This document shows, piece by piece, positions 56,582-64,000 of a DNA stretch of 64,000 bases. Origin of the DNA: Streptomyces tanashiensis (GTDB lineage: Bacteria > Actinomycetota > Actinomycetes > Streptomycetales > Streptomycetaceae); contig NZ_BMRZ01000015.1 in the NCBI RefSeq assembly GCF_014648895.1, positions 124,001 to 188,000 on the forward strand, given 5' to 3'. Both the position numbers and the translations under genes were made by a program. The notes under the pieces were generated by a model. It ran no database searches and was not told the DNA's origin. It saw only the letters and a list, made by a program, of their open reading frames with translations. Each line of letters starts with the position of its first letter. Position 1 is the first letter of the stretch.

Positions 56582-57259
56582 ATGACCCGTGTACTGCTCG
56601 CCGAGGACGACGCATCCATCTCGGAACCGCTGGCCCGCGCCCTGCGGAGAGAGGGGTACGAGGTCGAGGTCCGCGAGGACGGCCCCACCGCCCTCGACGC
56701 CGGACTCCAGGGCGGCGTCGACCTCGTCGTGCTCGACCTGGGCCTGCCCGGCATGGACGGCCTGGAGGTCGCCCGCCGGCTGCGCGCCGAGGGTCACACG
56801 GTCCCGATCCTGGTCCTCACCGCCCGCGCGGACGAGGTCGACACCGTCGTCGGGCTCGACGCGGGCGCCGACGACTACGTCACCAAGCCCTTCCGGCTCG
56901 CCGAGCTGCTCGCCCGGGTCCGGGCCCTGCTCCGGCGCGGCTCCACCGAGCCCGCCGTCGCCCCCGCGACCCACGGCGTACGGATCGACGTCGAGTCGCA
57001 CCGGGCCTGGATGGGCGACGAGGAGCTCCAGCTCACCGCGAAGGAGTTCGACCTGCTCCGGGTCCTGGTCCGGGACGCCGGCCGGGTCGTCACCCGCGAC
57101 CAGCTGATGCGCGAGGTCTGGGACACCACCTGGTGGTCCTCCACCAAGACCCTCGACATGCACATCTCCTGGCTGCGCAAGAAGCTCGGCGACGACGCGG
57201 CGAACCCCCGCTACATCGCGACGGTCCGAGGAGTCGGCTTCCGCTTCGAGAAGAGCTGA
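56582..57259 (+). CDS. Two-component response regulator, OmpR/PhoB type
   Basis: 225 residues. Receiver domain 1-118: acidic pocket AEDD (7-10), phospho-Asp52 in VLDLGLPGMDG, Thr in LTAR, Lys102 in YVTKPF. Winged-helix DNA-binding domain from about 128: VRIDVESHRAWMGDEELQLTAKEFDLLRVLVRDAGRVVTRDQLMREVWD, then HISWLRKKLGDDAANPRYIATVRGVGFRFE. ATG at 56582 has no clear ribosome binding site, so translation could be leaderless. Histidine kinase gene follows 161 bases downstream and is the presumed partner. Confidence 0.93.
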   Translation: MTRVLLAEDDASISEPLARALRREGYEVEVREDGPTALDAGLQGGVDLVVLDLGLPGMDGLEVARRLRAEGHTVPILVLTARADEVDTVVGLDAGADDYVTKPFRLAELLARVRALLRRGSTEPAVAPATHGVRIDVESHRAWMGDEELQLTAKEFDLLRVLVRDAGRVVTRDQLMREVWDTTWWSSTKTLDMHISWLRKKLGDDAANPRYIATVRGVGFRFEKS

Positions 57260-57420
57260 GCGCAGCCGCCGAGGCTCGGGCGGGGGCGGGGCGTGCCGGC
57301 GCCCCAGGGGGTGTCGCGGCCGCCGGCCGTCGTGGGCCGGTCGCGCGGTTCCCCGCCCCCTGATGCCGTCCGGCAGGGCGTTGCCCCCTCGTCGCCCTCA
57401 AGCCGCCCTCCGGAGAAACC

Positions 57421-58692
57421 ATGCGCCGCCGCCTGATCAACTCCACGCTCGCCGTCGTCCTCGTCGTCATCGCCGTCTTCGGCGTCTCCCTCGTCCTCGT
57501 CGAGACCCGCACCATCTCCAGCAGCGCCCAGGAGAGCGTGGACTCGGAGGCGCTGCGGATCGTCTCCATCGTCGACAGCCGGCTCATCGGCGGCGAGCCG
57601 GTCAACCCGGACATCCTCGCCCAGCAGAGCGGCGCCAAGCGCTACGCCCAGATCCGCATCCCCGGCCGGGACGCCATCGAGATCGGCACCCGCCCCGAGG
57701 GCGACGTGATCCGGGGCCTCGCGGAGGGCGAGCGCGGCGAGACCGTGCTCGTCGAGGAGTCCCGCTCGGCGGTGACCGCCGAGGTCGGGCGCACCCTGTT
57801 GATCATCGGCGCGGTGGCCCTGCTCGCGGTCGTCGCCGCCGTCCTCCTCGCCGTACGGCAGGCGAACAAGCTGGCGTCCCCGCTCACGGACCTCGCCGAG
57901 ACCGCCGAGCGCCTCGGCTCGGGCGACCCCCGGCCCCGGCACAAGCGGTACGGGGTGCCCGAGCTGGACCGCGTCGCGGACGTCCTGGACGCCTCGGCCG
58001 AGCGCATCGCCCGGATGCTCACCGCCGAGCGCCGGCTCGCCGCCGACGCCTCCCACCAGCTCCGTACGCCCCTCACGGCGCTCTCCATGCGCCTGGAGGA
58101 GGTCGCCCTCGCCGACGACCTGGACACGGTCAAGGAGGAGGCGACGATCGCGCTCACCCAGGTCGAGCGGCTCACCGACGTCGTCGAGCGGCTCCTCACC
58201 AACGCACGGGACCCCCGCACGGGCTCCGCCGTCGCCTTCGACCTGGACGAGGTCGTCAAGCAGCAGATCGAGGAGTGGCGCCCGGCCTACCGCAGCGCGG
58301 GGCGGGCGATCGTGCACTCCGGCAAGCAGGGGATGCGGGCCGTCGGCACCCCGGGCGCGGTGGCCCAGGTCCTCGCCGCCCTGATCGAGAACTCGCTCAT
58401 GCACGGTGGCGGCACGGTCGCCCTGCGCACCCGCGTCACCGGCAACCAGTCGGTGATCGAGGTCACCGACGAGGGCCCGGGCGTCCCCGCCGACCTCGGC
58501 GCGCGGATCTTCGAGCGGGCGGTGAGCGGCCGCAGCTCCACGGGCATCGGCCTGGCCGTGGCCCGGGACCTGGCGGAGGCGGACGGGGGCCGGCTCGAAC
58601 TGCTCCAGCAGCAGCCGCCGGTCTTCGCGCTCTTCCTGAGCCGGGAGGTCAGGAGCGTCGCGGAGGCGCCGCAGGAGCGACCGGTGCGATGA
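57421..58692 (+). CDS. Sensor histidine kinase
   Basis: 423 residues. First span 6-27, an extracytoplasmic sensor region of about 95 residues, second span about 124-145, a HAMP domain (RQANKLASPLTDLAETAERLGSG), the dimerisation box with His212 in ADASHQLRTPLTAL, N-box VLAALIENSLMHGGG, and G-box regions EVTDEGPGVP, STGIGLAVARDLAEADGG. Complete, canonical. ATG at 57421 has GGAG upstream. Stimulus unknown. Converges on the GtrA gene. Confidence 0.93.
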   Translation: MRRRLINSTLAVVLVVIAVFGVSLVLVETRTISSSAQESVDSEALRIVSIVDSRLIGGEPVNPDILAQQSGAKRYAQIRIPGRDAIEIGTRPEGDVIRGLAEGERGETVLVEESRSAVTAEVGRTLLIIGAVALLAVVAAVLLAVRQANKLASPLTDLAETAERLGSGDPRPRHKRYGVPELDRVADVLDASAERIARMLTAERRLAADASHQLRTPLTALSMRLEEVALADDLDTVKEEATIALTQVERLTDVVERLLTNARDPRTGSAVAFDLDEVVKQQIEEWRPAYRSAGRAIVHSGKQGMRAVGTPGAVAQVLAALIENSLMHGGGTVALRTRVTGNQSVIEVTDEGPGVPADLGARIFERAVSGRSSTGIGLAVARDLAEADGGRLELLQQQPPVFALFLSREVRSVAEAPQERPVR

Positions 58693-58719
58693 GCGCGGGG
58701 AGGAAGCGGGGAGAAGGGG

Positions 58720-59235
58720 TCAGACGCGGTCGGGCTGGCGGCGGGTCGCCTGCCGCGGGGCCTGCTCCAGGAACGATTCGGCGGTCTGCACGGCCTCCTT
58801 CGCCGGCAGCGCGCGGAACACCCACGTGCGGTAGGACCAGAAGCGGAACAGGGTCGCGACGCCGATGCCGAAGAACTTGAAGAAGTTGCTGGCCAGCGGG
58901 CCGTCCCAGCCGAAGCCGTACGTCGCCGCGTAGAGGACGCCGTTCTCGATGACCAGGCCGACCAGGCTGAACAGCAGGAACAGCGTCAGTTCCTTGGTCC
59001 GCCCGGACTTGTCGCGGTCGCGGTACGTGAAGTAGCGGAAGCCCACGTAGTTGAAGGCGATCGCGACCACCGTGGCGATCAGACTCGCCCGCACCACCGG
59101 AATCTCCGTGGTGTGGCGCACCAGATTGAAGACGCCGAGGTTGACCAGGACGCCGAGACCACCGACCACCCCGAACTTGGCGACCTCCCGGAAGAGCCCC
59201 TGGAGTCGCATGCGCAGCGCGCCGGGTTCACTCAT
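58720..59235 (-). CDS. GtrA family membrane protein
   Basis: 171 residues, four spans: FGVVGGLGVLVNLGVFNLV, VRASLIATVVAIAFNYVGFRYFTY, LTLFLLFSLVGLVIENGVLYAA, ASNFFKFFGIGVATLFRFWSYRTWVF. The FNYVGFRYFTY and FRFWSYRTWVF motifs are typical of GtrA-like proteins, thought to flip polyprenyl-phosphate-linked sugars for wall or glycan decoration. ATG at 59235. Divergent from purK. Confidence 0.9.
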   Translation of the reverse strand: MSEPGALRMRLQGLFREVAKFGVVGGLGVLVNLGVFNLVRHTTEIPVVRASLIATVVAIAFNYVGFRYFTYRDRDKSGRTKELTLFLLFSLVGLVIENGVLYAATYGFGWDGPLASNFFKFFGIGVATLFRFWSYRTWVFRALPAKEAVQTAESFLEQAPRQATRRQPDRV

Positions 59236-59422
59236 GGTGATCGCTCTGTCCGTCCGTCCGGATGACGTCCGGGCGACGTCAACCCAACCATGCTAACCAG
59301 CGCCCCTGTCACCCGCCTGTGTACCTCGGAAACCCGTGGAGAACCCGTATCCCACCCGCGTCGCGCTTGTGCCAAACCACAGCCGGACGAGTGTTCTCCG
59401 ATGGTGCGGATACCCTAAGAGG

Positions 59423-60562
59423 GTGACGTTCCCCGTAGTAGGCATGGTCGGAGGCGGGCAGCTCGCCCGTATGACCCACGAGGCGGGTATCCCCCTCGGC
59501 ATCAAGTTCAAGCTCCTCAGCGACACCCCGCAGGACTCCGCGGCCCAGGTGGTGAGCGAGGTCGTCATCGGCGACTACCGCGACCTGGACACGCTGCGTG
59601 ACTTCGCGCGCGGCTGCGACGTGATCACCTTCGATCACGAGCACGTCCCCACCGAGCACCTGCGCGCCCTGGAGGCCGACGGCATCCCCGTCCGGCCCGG
59701 TCCGGACGCGCTCGTGCACGCGCAGGACAAGGGGGTGATGCGCGCGAAGCTCGACGAGATCGGCGCGCCGAGCCCCCGCCACCGCATCGTCGCGGACCCC
59801 GCCGACGCGGCGGCCTTCGCGGCCGAGGTCGGCGGCTTCCCGATCATCCTCAAGACCGTGCGCGGCGGCTACGACGGCAAGGGCGTCTGGTTCGTCCGGA
59901 CGCCCGAGGACGCCCGCGACCCCTTCCTCGCCGGGGTCCCGGTCCTCGCCGAGGAGAAGGTCGACTTCGTCCGCGAGCTCGCGGCGAACATCGTCCGCTC
60001 CCCGCACGGCCAGGCCGTCGCCTACCCGGTCGTCGAGTCCCGTCAGGTCGACGGCGTCTGCGACACGGTCATCGCGCCCGCGCCCGACCTCGACGACGAG
60101 CTGGCGGGACGGGCCCAGGAGCTGGCGCTGCGGATCGCCAAGGAGCTGGGCGTCGTCGGCCACCTCGCCGTCGAGCTGTTCCAGACCACGGACGGCCGCA
60201 TCCTCGTCAACGAACTGGCGATGCGCCCGCACAACTCCGGCCACTGGACCCAGGACGGGGCGGTCACCTCGCAGTTCGCCAACCACGTCCGGGCGGTTCT
60301 GGACCTGCCCCTCGGCGATCCGCGTCCGCGCGCGACGTGGACCGTGATGTGCAATGTCCTGGGCGGCGACTACCCGGACATGTACTCCGCGTACCTGCAC
60401 TGCATGGCCAGGGACCCGCAGCTCAAGATCCACATGTATGGCAAGGACGTGAAGCCCGGTCGCAAGGTGGGCCACGTCAACACCTACGGCGACGACCTCG
60501 ACGACGTGCTGGAGCGCGCCCGTCACGCCGCCGGCTATCTGCGAGGAACCATCACCGAATGA
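59423..60562 (+). CDS. purK: 5-(carboxyamino)imidazole ribonucleotide synthase
   Basis: ATP-grasp enzyme making N5-CAIR from AIR, ATP and bicarbonate in purine synthesis. 379 residues: VTFPVVGMVGGGQLARMTHEAGIPLG at the N-terminus, KTVRGGYDGKGVWFV (ATP-binding loop), VEKVDFVRELAANIVR region, VNELAMRPHNSGHWT signature, LPLGDPRP. GTG at 59423 has AAGAGG directly before it, too close for a normal ribosome binding site; TACCCT at 59411-59416 could be a -10 element, which would give a leaderless or nearly leaderless transcript. Its TGA overlaps the purE ATG. Confidence 0.95.
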   Translation: MTFPVVGMVGGGQLARMTHEAGIPLGIKFKLLSDTPQDSAAQVVSEVVIGDYRDLDTLRDFARGCDVITFDHEHVPTEHLRALEADGIPVRPGPDALVHAQDKGVMRAKLDEIGAPSPRHRIVADPADAAAFAAEVGGFPIILKTVRGGYDGKGVWFVRTPEDARDPFLAGVPVLAEEKVDFVRELAANIVRSPHGQAVAYPVVESRQVDGVCDTVIAPAPDLDDELAGRAQELALRIAKELGVVGHLAVELFQTTDGRILVNELAMRPHNSGHWTQDGAVTSQFANHVRAVLDLPLGDPRPRATWTVMCNVLGGDYPDMYSAYLHCMARDPQLKIHMYGKDVKPGRKVGHVNTYGDDLDDVLERARHAAGYLRGTITE

Positions 60563-61092
60563 GCACCGCCACCGCCCCCGTCGTCGGTATCGCCATGGGG
60601 TCCGACTCCGACTGGACCGTCATGGAGGCCGCCGCGCAGGCCCTCGACGAGTTCGAGATCCCGTACGAGGTGAACGTCCTCTCGGCGCACCGGATGCCGC
60701 GCGAGATGATCGCGTACGGCGAGGAGGCCGCGGGCCGCGGGATCCAGGCGATCATCGCGGGCGCGGGCGGCGCCGCCCACCTGCCCGGCATGCTCGCCTC
60801 CGTCACCCCGCTGCCCGTCATCGGCGTGCCGGTGCCGCTGAAGTACCTCGACGGCATGGACTCGCTGCTCTCCATCGTGCAGATGCCGGCCGGCATCCCC
60901 GTCGCCACGGTCTCCGTCGCCGGCGCGCGGAACGCGGGCCTGCTCGCGGCCCGGATCCTCGCCGCGCACGACGCCGAGCTCCGCGCCCGGATGACCGAGT
61001 TCCTGCAGGAGCTCAACGACCAGGCCACGGAGAAGGGCAAGCGGCTCCGGGCCAAGGTCGAGGGCTCGGCGTCCTTCGGCTTCGCCAAGTGA
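60559..61092 (+). CDS. purE: N5-carboxyaminoimidazole ribonucleotide mutase
   Basis: Converts N5-CAIR to CAIR. 177 residues: VVGIAMGSDSDWTVMEAAAQALDEF, VLSAHRMPREMIAYG, IIAGAGGAAHLPGMLAS, IGVPVPLKYLDGMDSLLSIVQMPAGIPVATVSV. All PurE class I hallmarks including the catalytic His in SAHRMP. ATG at 60559 overlaps the purK TGA (ATGA). Its own stop overlaps the start of the next gene. Confidence 0.96.
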   Translation: MSTATAPVVGIAMGSDSDWTVMEAAAQALDEFEIPYEVNVLSAHRMPREMIAYGEEAAGRGIQAIIAGAGGAAHLPGMLASVTPLPVIGVPVPLKYLDGMDSLLSIVQMPAGIPVATVSVAGARNAGLLAARILAAHDAELRARMTEFLQELNDQATEKGKRLRAKVEGSASFGFAK

Positions 61093-62309
61093 GCGCCGCT
61101 CCGAGCGCGGCTCCGAGCGCGGCGGACCGTCTGGAGGAGGCCCGCGAGCTGCTCGCGGGCCACCCCGTCGTCGACGGTCACAACGACCTCCCGTGGGCGC
61201 TGCGCGAGCACGTGCGCTACGACCTGGACCGGATGGACATCGGCGCCGACCAGACCGGCGCGCTCCACACCGACCTCGCCCGGCTCCGGGCCGGCGGCGT
61301 CGGCGCCCAGTTCTGGTCGGTGTACGTGCCCTGCCGGCTGGCCGGCGACGACGCGGTCAGCGCGACCCTGGAGCAGATCGACATCGTCGACCAGCTCCTC
61401 GGCCGGTACGCCGCCGACCTCGCTCCGGCCCTGACGGCGGACGACATGGAGGCGGCCCGGAAGCAGGGCCGTATCGCCTCGCTCAAGGGCGCCGAGGGCG
61501 GCCACTCGATCAACAACTCCCTCGCCACCCTGCGCGCGCTGCACGCCCTGGGCGTGCGCTACATGACGCTCACGCACAACGACAACAACGACTGGGCGGA
61601 CTCGGCGACCGACGCGCCCGGCGTCGGCGGGCTCTCCGCCTTCGGCCGGCAGGTCGTCCGGGAGATGAACCGGTCCGGCATGCTCGTCGACCTCTCGCAC
61701 GTCGCCGCGACGACGATGCGGGACGCGCTCGACGCCACGGCGGCGCCGGTGATCTTCTCGCACTCCTCGGCGCTCGCGGTCTGCGACCACCCGCGGAACA
61801 TCCCGGACGACGTCCTGGAGCGGCTCCCCGCGAACGGCGGCGTCGCGATGGCCACCTTCGTGCCCAAGTTCATCCTCCCCGCGGCCGTCGAGTGGACCGC
61901 CCGGGCGGACGAGAACCTGCGGGCGCACGGCTTCGACCACCTCGACACCACCGCCGAGGCGATGAAGCTGCACCGCGCCTTCGAGGAGGCGAACCCCCGC
62001 CCGATCGCCACCGCGGCCACGGTCGCCGACCACCTCGACCACATGCGCGAGGCCGCCGGCATCGACCACATCGGCATCGGCGGCGACTACGACGGCACGG
62101 CCTTCACCCCGGCCGGTCTCGACGACGTCTCCGGCTACCCGAACCTGATCGCGGAGCTCCTGCACCGCGGCTGGTCCCACCCGGACCTCGCCAAGCTGAC
62201 CTGGTCCAACGCGGTCCGCGTGCTGCGGGACGCGGAGGCCGTCTCCCGCGATCTGACGAGCCGTACGGCCCCGTCGAACGCCACGATCGAGGCGCTCGAC
62301 ACGCCGTAG
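61089..62309 (+). CDS. Membrane dipeptidase-type peptidase (M19 family)
   Basis: 406 residues, no signal peptide visible. Binuclear-zinc ligands of the renal dipeptidase family are intact: VVDGHNDLPW (His31, Asp33), KGAEGGHS (Glu136 bridging), LVDLSHVA (His204) and IFSHSSALA (His225), with GIGGDYDG near the C-terminus. Hydrolyses dipeptides, sometimes including D-residues or cysteinyl-glycine. GTG at 61089 overlaps the purE stop (GTGA), so expression is tied to purine genes. A degenerate paralogue follows. Confidence 0.93.
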   Translation: MSAAPSAAPSAADRLEEARELLAGHPVVDGHNDLPWALREHVRYDLDRMDIGADQTGALHTDLARLRAGGVGAQFWSVYVPCRLAGDDAVSATLEQIDIVDQLLGRYAADLAPALTADDMEAARKQGRIASLKGAEGGHSINNSLATLRALHALGVRYMTLTHNDNNDWADSATDAPGVGGLSAFGRQVVREMNRSGMLVDLSHVAATTMRDALDATAAPVIFSHSSALAVCDHPRNIPDDVLERLPANGGVAMATFVPKFILPAAVEWTARADENLRAHGFDHLDTTAEAMKLHRAFEEANPRPIATAATVADHLDHMREAAGIDHIGIGGDYDGTAFTPAGLDDVSGYPNLIAELLHRGWSHPDLAKLTWSNAVRVLRDAEAVSRDLTSRTAPSNATIEALDTP

Positions 62310-62344
62310 GCGCCGTCACCGGTTCCTCACCCGGACGGCGTAGC

Positions 62345-62372
62345 CCACCGGGCCCCGGGCGGGGGCCGGTGG
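62345..62372 (+). terminator. Hairpin after the dipeptidase gene
   Basis: CCACCGG (62345-62351) with CCGGTGG (62366-62372) plus an inner CCCC/GGGG continuation. About 36 bases past the stop codon. A second G/C-rich hairpin (62384-62395 with 62404-62415) lies just before the next gene. Confidence 0.5.
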
Positions 62373-62441
62373 CACGGTGGACGGTACTGCCCCGCTGCTC
62401 TCGGCGGGGCGGTACTGCATCGCCGAGTTCGGAGTAACACC

Positions 62442-63365
62442 ATGGCGGAACTGCTAGACGACCATCCCACTCTCTCCACCGTCCCTGCCGCCGCCGGCGA
62501 GCCCGACCCGCCGGAGTCACCGCCGCCGCTCGACGAGACGGCCCGCGCCCGCGCCCTCCTGGCCGCGCAGCCCGTCACCGAGGGCCACGCCGAACTCCCC
62601 GGGTCGCTCGACCCCGAGGACCTGCCGCCCGTCCGCGCCGCGGAGGCCGGGGCCCAGCTCTGGTCCCTGCACACCGAGTCGGACGAGGGCGTCGTCGGGA
62701 CCCTGCGGCGGATCGACTCCGTCCGTGCCCTCGTCGCCGCCTGCCCCGAGGACCTGCGCCTCGCGTACACCACCTCCGAGCTGGCCCACGCCCGCAACTG
62801 CGGCCGCGTCGCCGCCCTGCTCGGCCCGGTCAGCTGGACGGCGCTCGGCGGCTCGGCCGCCACGCTCCGGGCCTACCACGCCCTGGGCGTACGGGCCGTG
62901 AACCTCCCCCGCTTCGACCGCTTCGCCCGTGACGCGGTACGGGAGATGAACCGCATCGGCCTGGCCGTGGACCTCTCCGGCGCCGACCAGGACACGGTCC
63001 GCCGCGCCCTCGCGGTCACCCGCGCCCCGGCCCTGCTCACCCGGGCGGCCCCGGAGGCCCTGCCGGACGACGTCCTCGGCCTCCTCGGCGAGAACGGCGC
63101 CGTCCTCATGGTCACGGTCACCGACGACCCGGCCGCCGTCGCCGACGTCCTCGACCGGGTACGGACGGAGGCGGGACCGCACTGCGCGGGCGTCTCCCAC
63201 ACCACCGCCCCGGCCCTCGGCTACGTACCGCTCTTCGCCGAGCTGCTCCGCCGGGGCTGGACCGCCCAGGAACTCGTCGGCCTCGCGCACGCCAACGCCA
63301 CCCGGGCGCTGCGCGAGACGGAGTTCCTGTCCCGGGCGAACCGGATCCGGCCGGCCGCGGCCTGA
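62442..63365 (+). CDS. Dipeptidase-like protein lacking metal ligands (pseudoenzyme)
   Basis: 307 residues, clearly related to the neighbouring M19 dipeptidase by position-specific motifs: VTEGHAELPG corresponds to VVDGHNDLPW, LGVRAVNLPRFDRFARDAVREMNRIGLAVDLSGAD to LGVRYMTLTHNDN...VREMNRSGMLVDLSHVA, and LRRGWTAQELVGLAHANATRALRETEFLSR to the C-terminal segment. However, Asp33 became Glu51, the bridging Glu136 region reads LLGPVSW, His204 became Gly180 and SHSS is lost, so zinc-dependent catalysis is unlikely. Reading frame is intact and codon bias normal. Probably a regulatory or binding protein. Confidence 0.85.
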   Translation: MAELLDDHPTLSTVPAAAGEPDPPESPPPLDETARARALLAAQPVTEGHAELPGSLDPEDLPPVRAAEAGAQLWSLHTESDEGVVGTLRRIDSVRALVAACPEDLRLAYTTSELAHARNCGRVAALLGPVSWTALGGSAATLRAYHALGVRAVNLPRFDRFARDAVREMNRIGLAVDLSGADQDTVRRALAVTRAPALLTRAAPEALPDDVLGLLGENGAVLMVTVTDDPAAVADVLDRVRTEAGPHCAGVSHTTAPALGYVPLFAELLRRGWTAQELVGLAHANATRALRETEFLSRANRIRPAAA

Positions 63366-63377
63366 CCACAGGTGGAC

Positions 63378-63412
63378 GAGAGGGGCGCACCGCGCGGCGG
63401 TGCGCCCCTCTC
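63378..63412. terminator. Bidirectional terminator
   Basis: Perfect 15-bp stem GAGAGGGGCGCACCG (63378-63392) with 63398-63412, loop CGCGG. Lies between the convergent dipeptidase-like gene and the dehydrogenase gene. Confidence 0.85.
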
Positions 63413-63421
63413 CGTCGTCTC

Positions 63422-64000
63422 TCAGGCCGTCGGCCGGCCCATGGCCCGGTAGGTCCAGCCGGCCGCCCGCCAGCGCTCGCCGTCGAGGGCGTTGCGGCCG
63501 TCGAGGATCACCCGGGACGTGGCGACCGCGGCCAGCTCCGCCGGGTCGAGCTCGCGGAACTCGCGCCACTCGGTCAGGTGCAGCACGACGTCCGCCCCGC
63601 GCACGGCCTCCAGGGCCGAGTCGGCGTAGCCGAGGGTGGGGAAGACGCGGCGGGCGTTCTCCATGCCCTTCGGGTCGTAGACGGTCACCTGGCCGCCCTG
63701 GAGGTGTATCTGTCCGGCCACGTTCAGGGCGGGGGAGTCGCGGACGTCGTCCGAGTCCGGCTTGAAGGTGGCGCCGAGCACGGCCACCCGGCGGCCGAGG
63801 AAGGTGGAGCCGCCGAGGGCCTCGCGGGCCATCTCCACCATCTGCCCGCGGCGCCGCATGTTGATCGAGTCGATCTCGCGGAGGAAGGTCAGGGCCTGGT
63901 CGGCGCCCAGCTCGCCCGCGCGGGCCATGAAGGCCCGGATGTCCTTGGGCAGGCAGCCGCCGCCGAAGCCGATGCCGGCGCGCAGGAACTTGGCGCCGAT
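63422..64000 (-). CDS. UDP-glucose/GDP-mannose dehydrogenase family protein, C-terminal part
   Basis: 193 codons up to the window edge; the N-terminal NAD-binding domain lies outside. Visible: FLRAGIGFGGGCLPKDI with the catalytic Cys, the central helix NMRRRGQMVEMAREALGG, the C-terminal Rossmann-like domain RVAVLGATFKPDSDDVRDSPALNVAGQIHLQGGQVTVYDPKGMENARRVFP, and VILDGRNALDGERWRAAGW. This matches UDP-glucose 6-dehydrogenase and relatives, which oxidise a nucleotide sugar to its uronic acid for glycan synthesis. Confidence 0.9.
   Translation of the reverse strand: MGAKFLRAGIGFGGGCLPKDIRAFMARAGELGADQALTFLREIDSINMRRRGQMVEMAREALGGSTFLGRRVAVLGATFKPDSDDVRDSPALNVAGQIHLQGGQVTVYDPKGMENARRVFPTLGYADSALEAVRGADVVLHLTEWREFRELDPAELAAVATSRVILDGRNALDGERWRAAGWTYRAMGRPTA

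Overview
The window reads as a piece of a Streptomyces chromosome. It has very high GC with strong G/C bias at third codon positions, frequent GTG starts, stop-start overlaps of the GTGA/ATGA type, G/C-rich hairpin terminators without long T-tracts, and above all a tRNA-Leu(UAA) gene that matches bldA, the developmental tRNA of this genus. The gene order eno - divIC - DUF501 - ppx - ndh and the presence of purK/purE, hutU/hutI, a sigma-B-like factor and a cystathionine beta-synthase fit a conserved core region. No transposase, integrase or CRISPR array was seen.

Layout: 1-167 is the tail of a LysM protein. 0.5-7 kb is core metabolism and division (eno, divIC, DUF501, ppx, type II NADH dehydrogenase, a CFA-type methyltransferase). 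7.1-10.5 kb is a MacB-type ABC exporter, followed by bldA (10871-10955). 11-20 kb is mixed housekeeping: BI-1 membrane protein, a TetR/hydrolase divergent pair with two perfect operators, thiolase, SGNH esterase, cystathionine beta-synthase.

20.7-35.7 kb is the most unusual part. Two very large Sec-exported paralogues converge on each other. They share an N-terminal chassis (WIGNAC/YAPRTFTN module, lytic-transglycosylase-like module with AQESNMWQA and GYGxTQ, golvesin-like beta module) but end in different catalytic domains: an SGNH lipase in one (20737-24753) and a NucA/NucB-type DNase in the other (25944-30455). Between them sit a one-TM protein and an SMI1/KNR4 (SUKH, immunity-type) protein. 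Upstream of the DNase protein, on the same strand, are a MacB-like permease, its ATPase, a peptidoglycan-binding adaptor, a lipoprotein and a small secreted protein. This looks like a polymorphic-effector locus and is the main candidate for an undescribed system.

36-47 kb holds a MurR/RpiR regulator, a group of Roadblock-type small proteins around a DUF4388-like protein, a PLP decarboxylase, and a histidine utilisation operon (hutU, M20 amidohydrolase, hutF-like deiminase, hutI) followed by a LysE exporter gene. 48-50 kb is a partner-switching sigma module (sigma factor, STAS antagonist, anti-sigma kinase) with a near-consensus sigma-B-type promoter. 50.4-54.6 kb is a translationally coupled operon of cell-surface proteins with LPXTG/LAXTG sorting signals and three copies of one domain. 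54.6-64 kb returns to core genes: POT peptide transporter, a two-component system, GtrA protein, purK-purE-dipeptidase, a second dipeptidase-like protein that has lost its metal ligands, and the end of a UDP-glucose dehydrogenase gene cut by the window edge.
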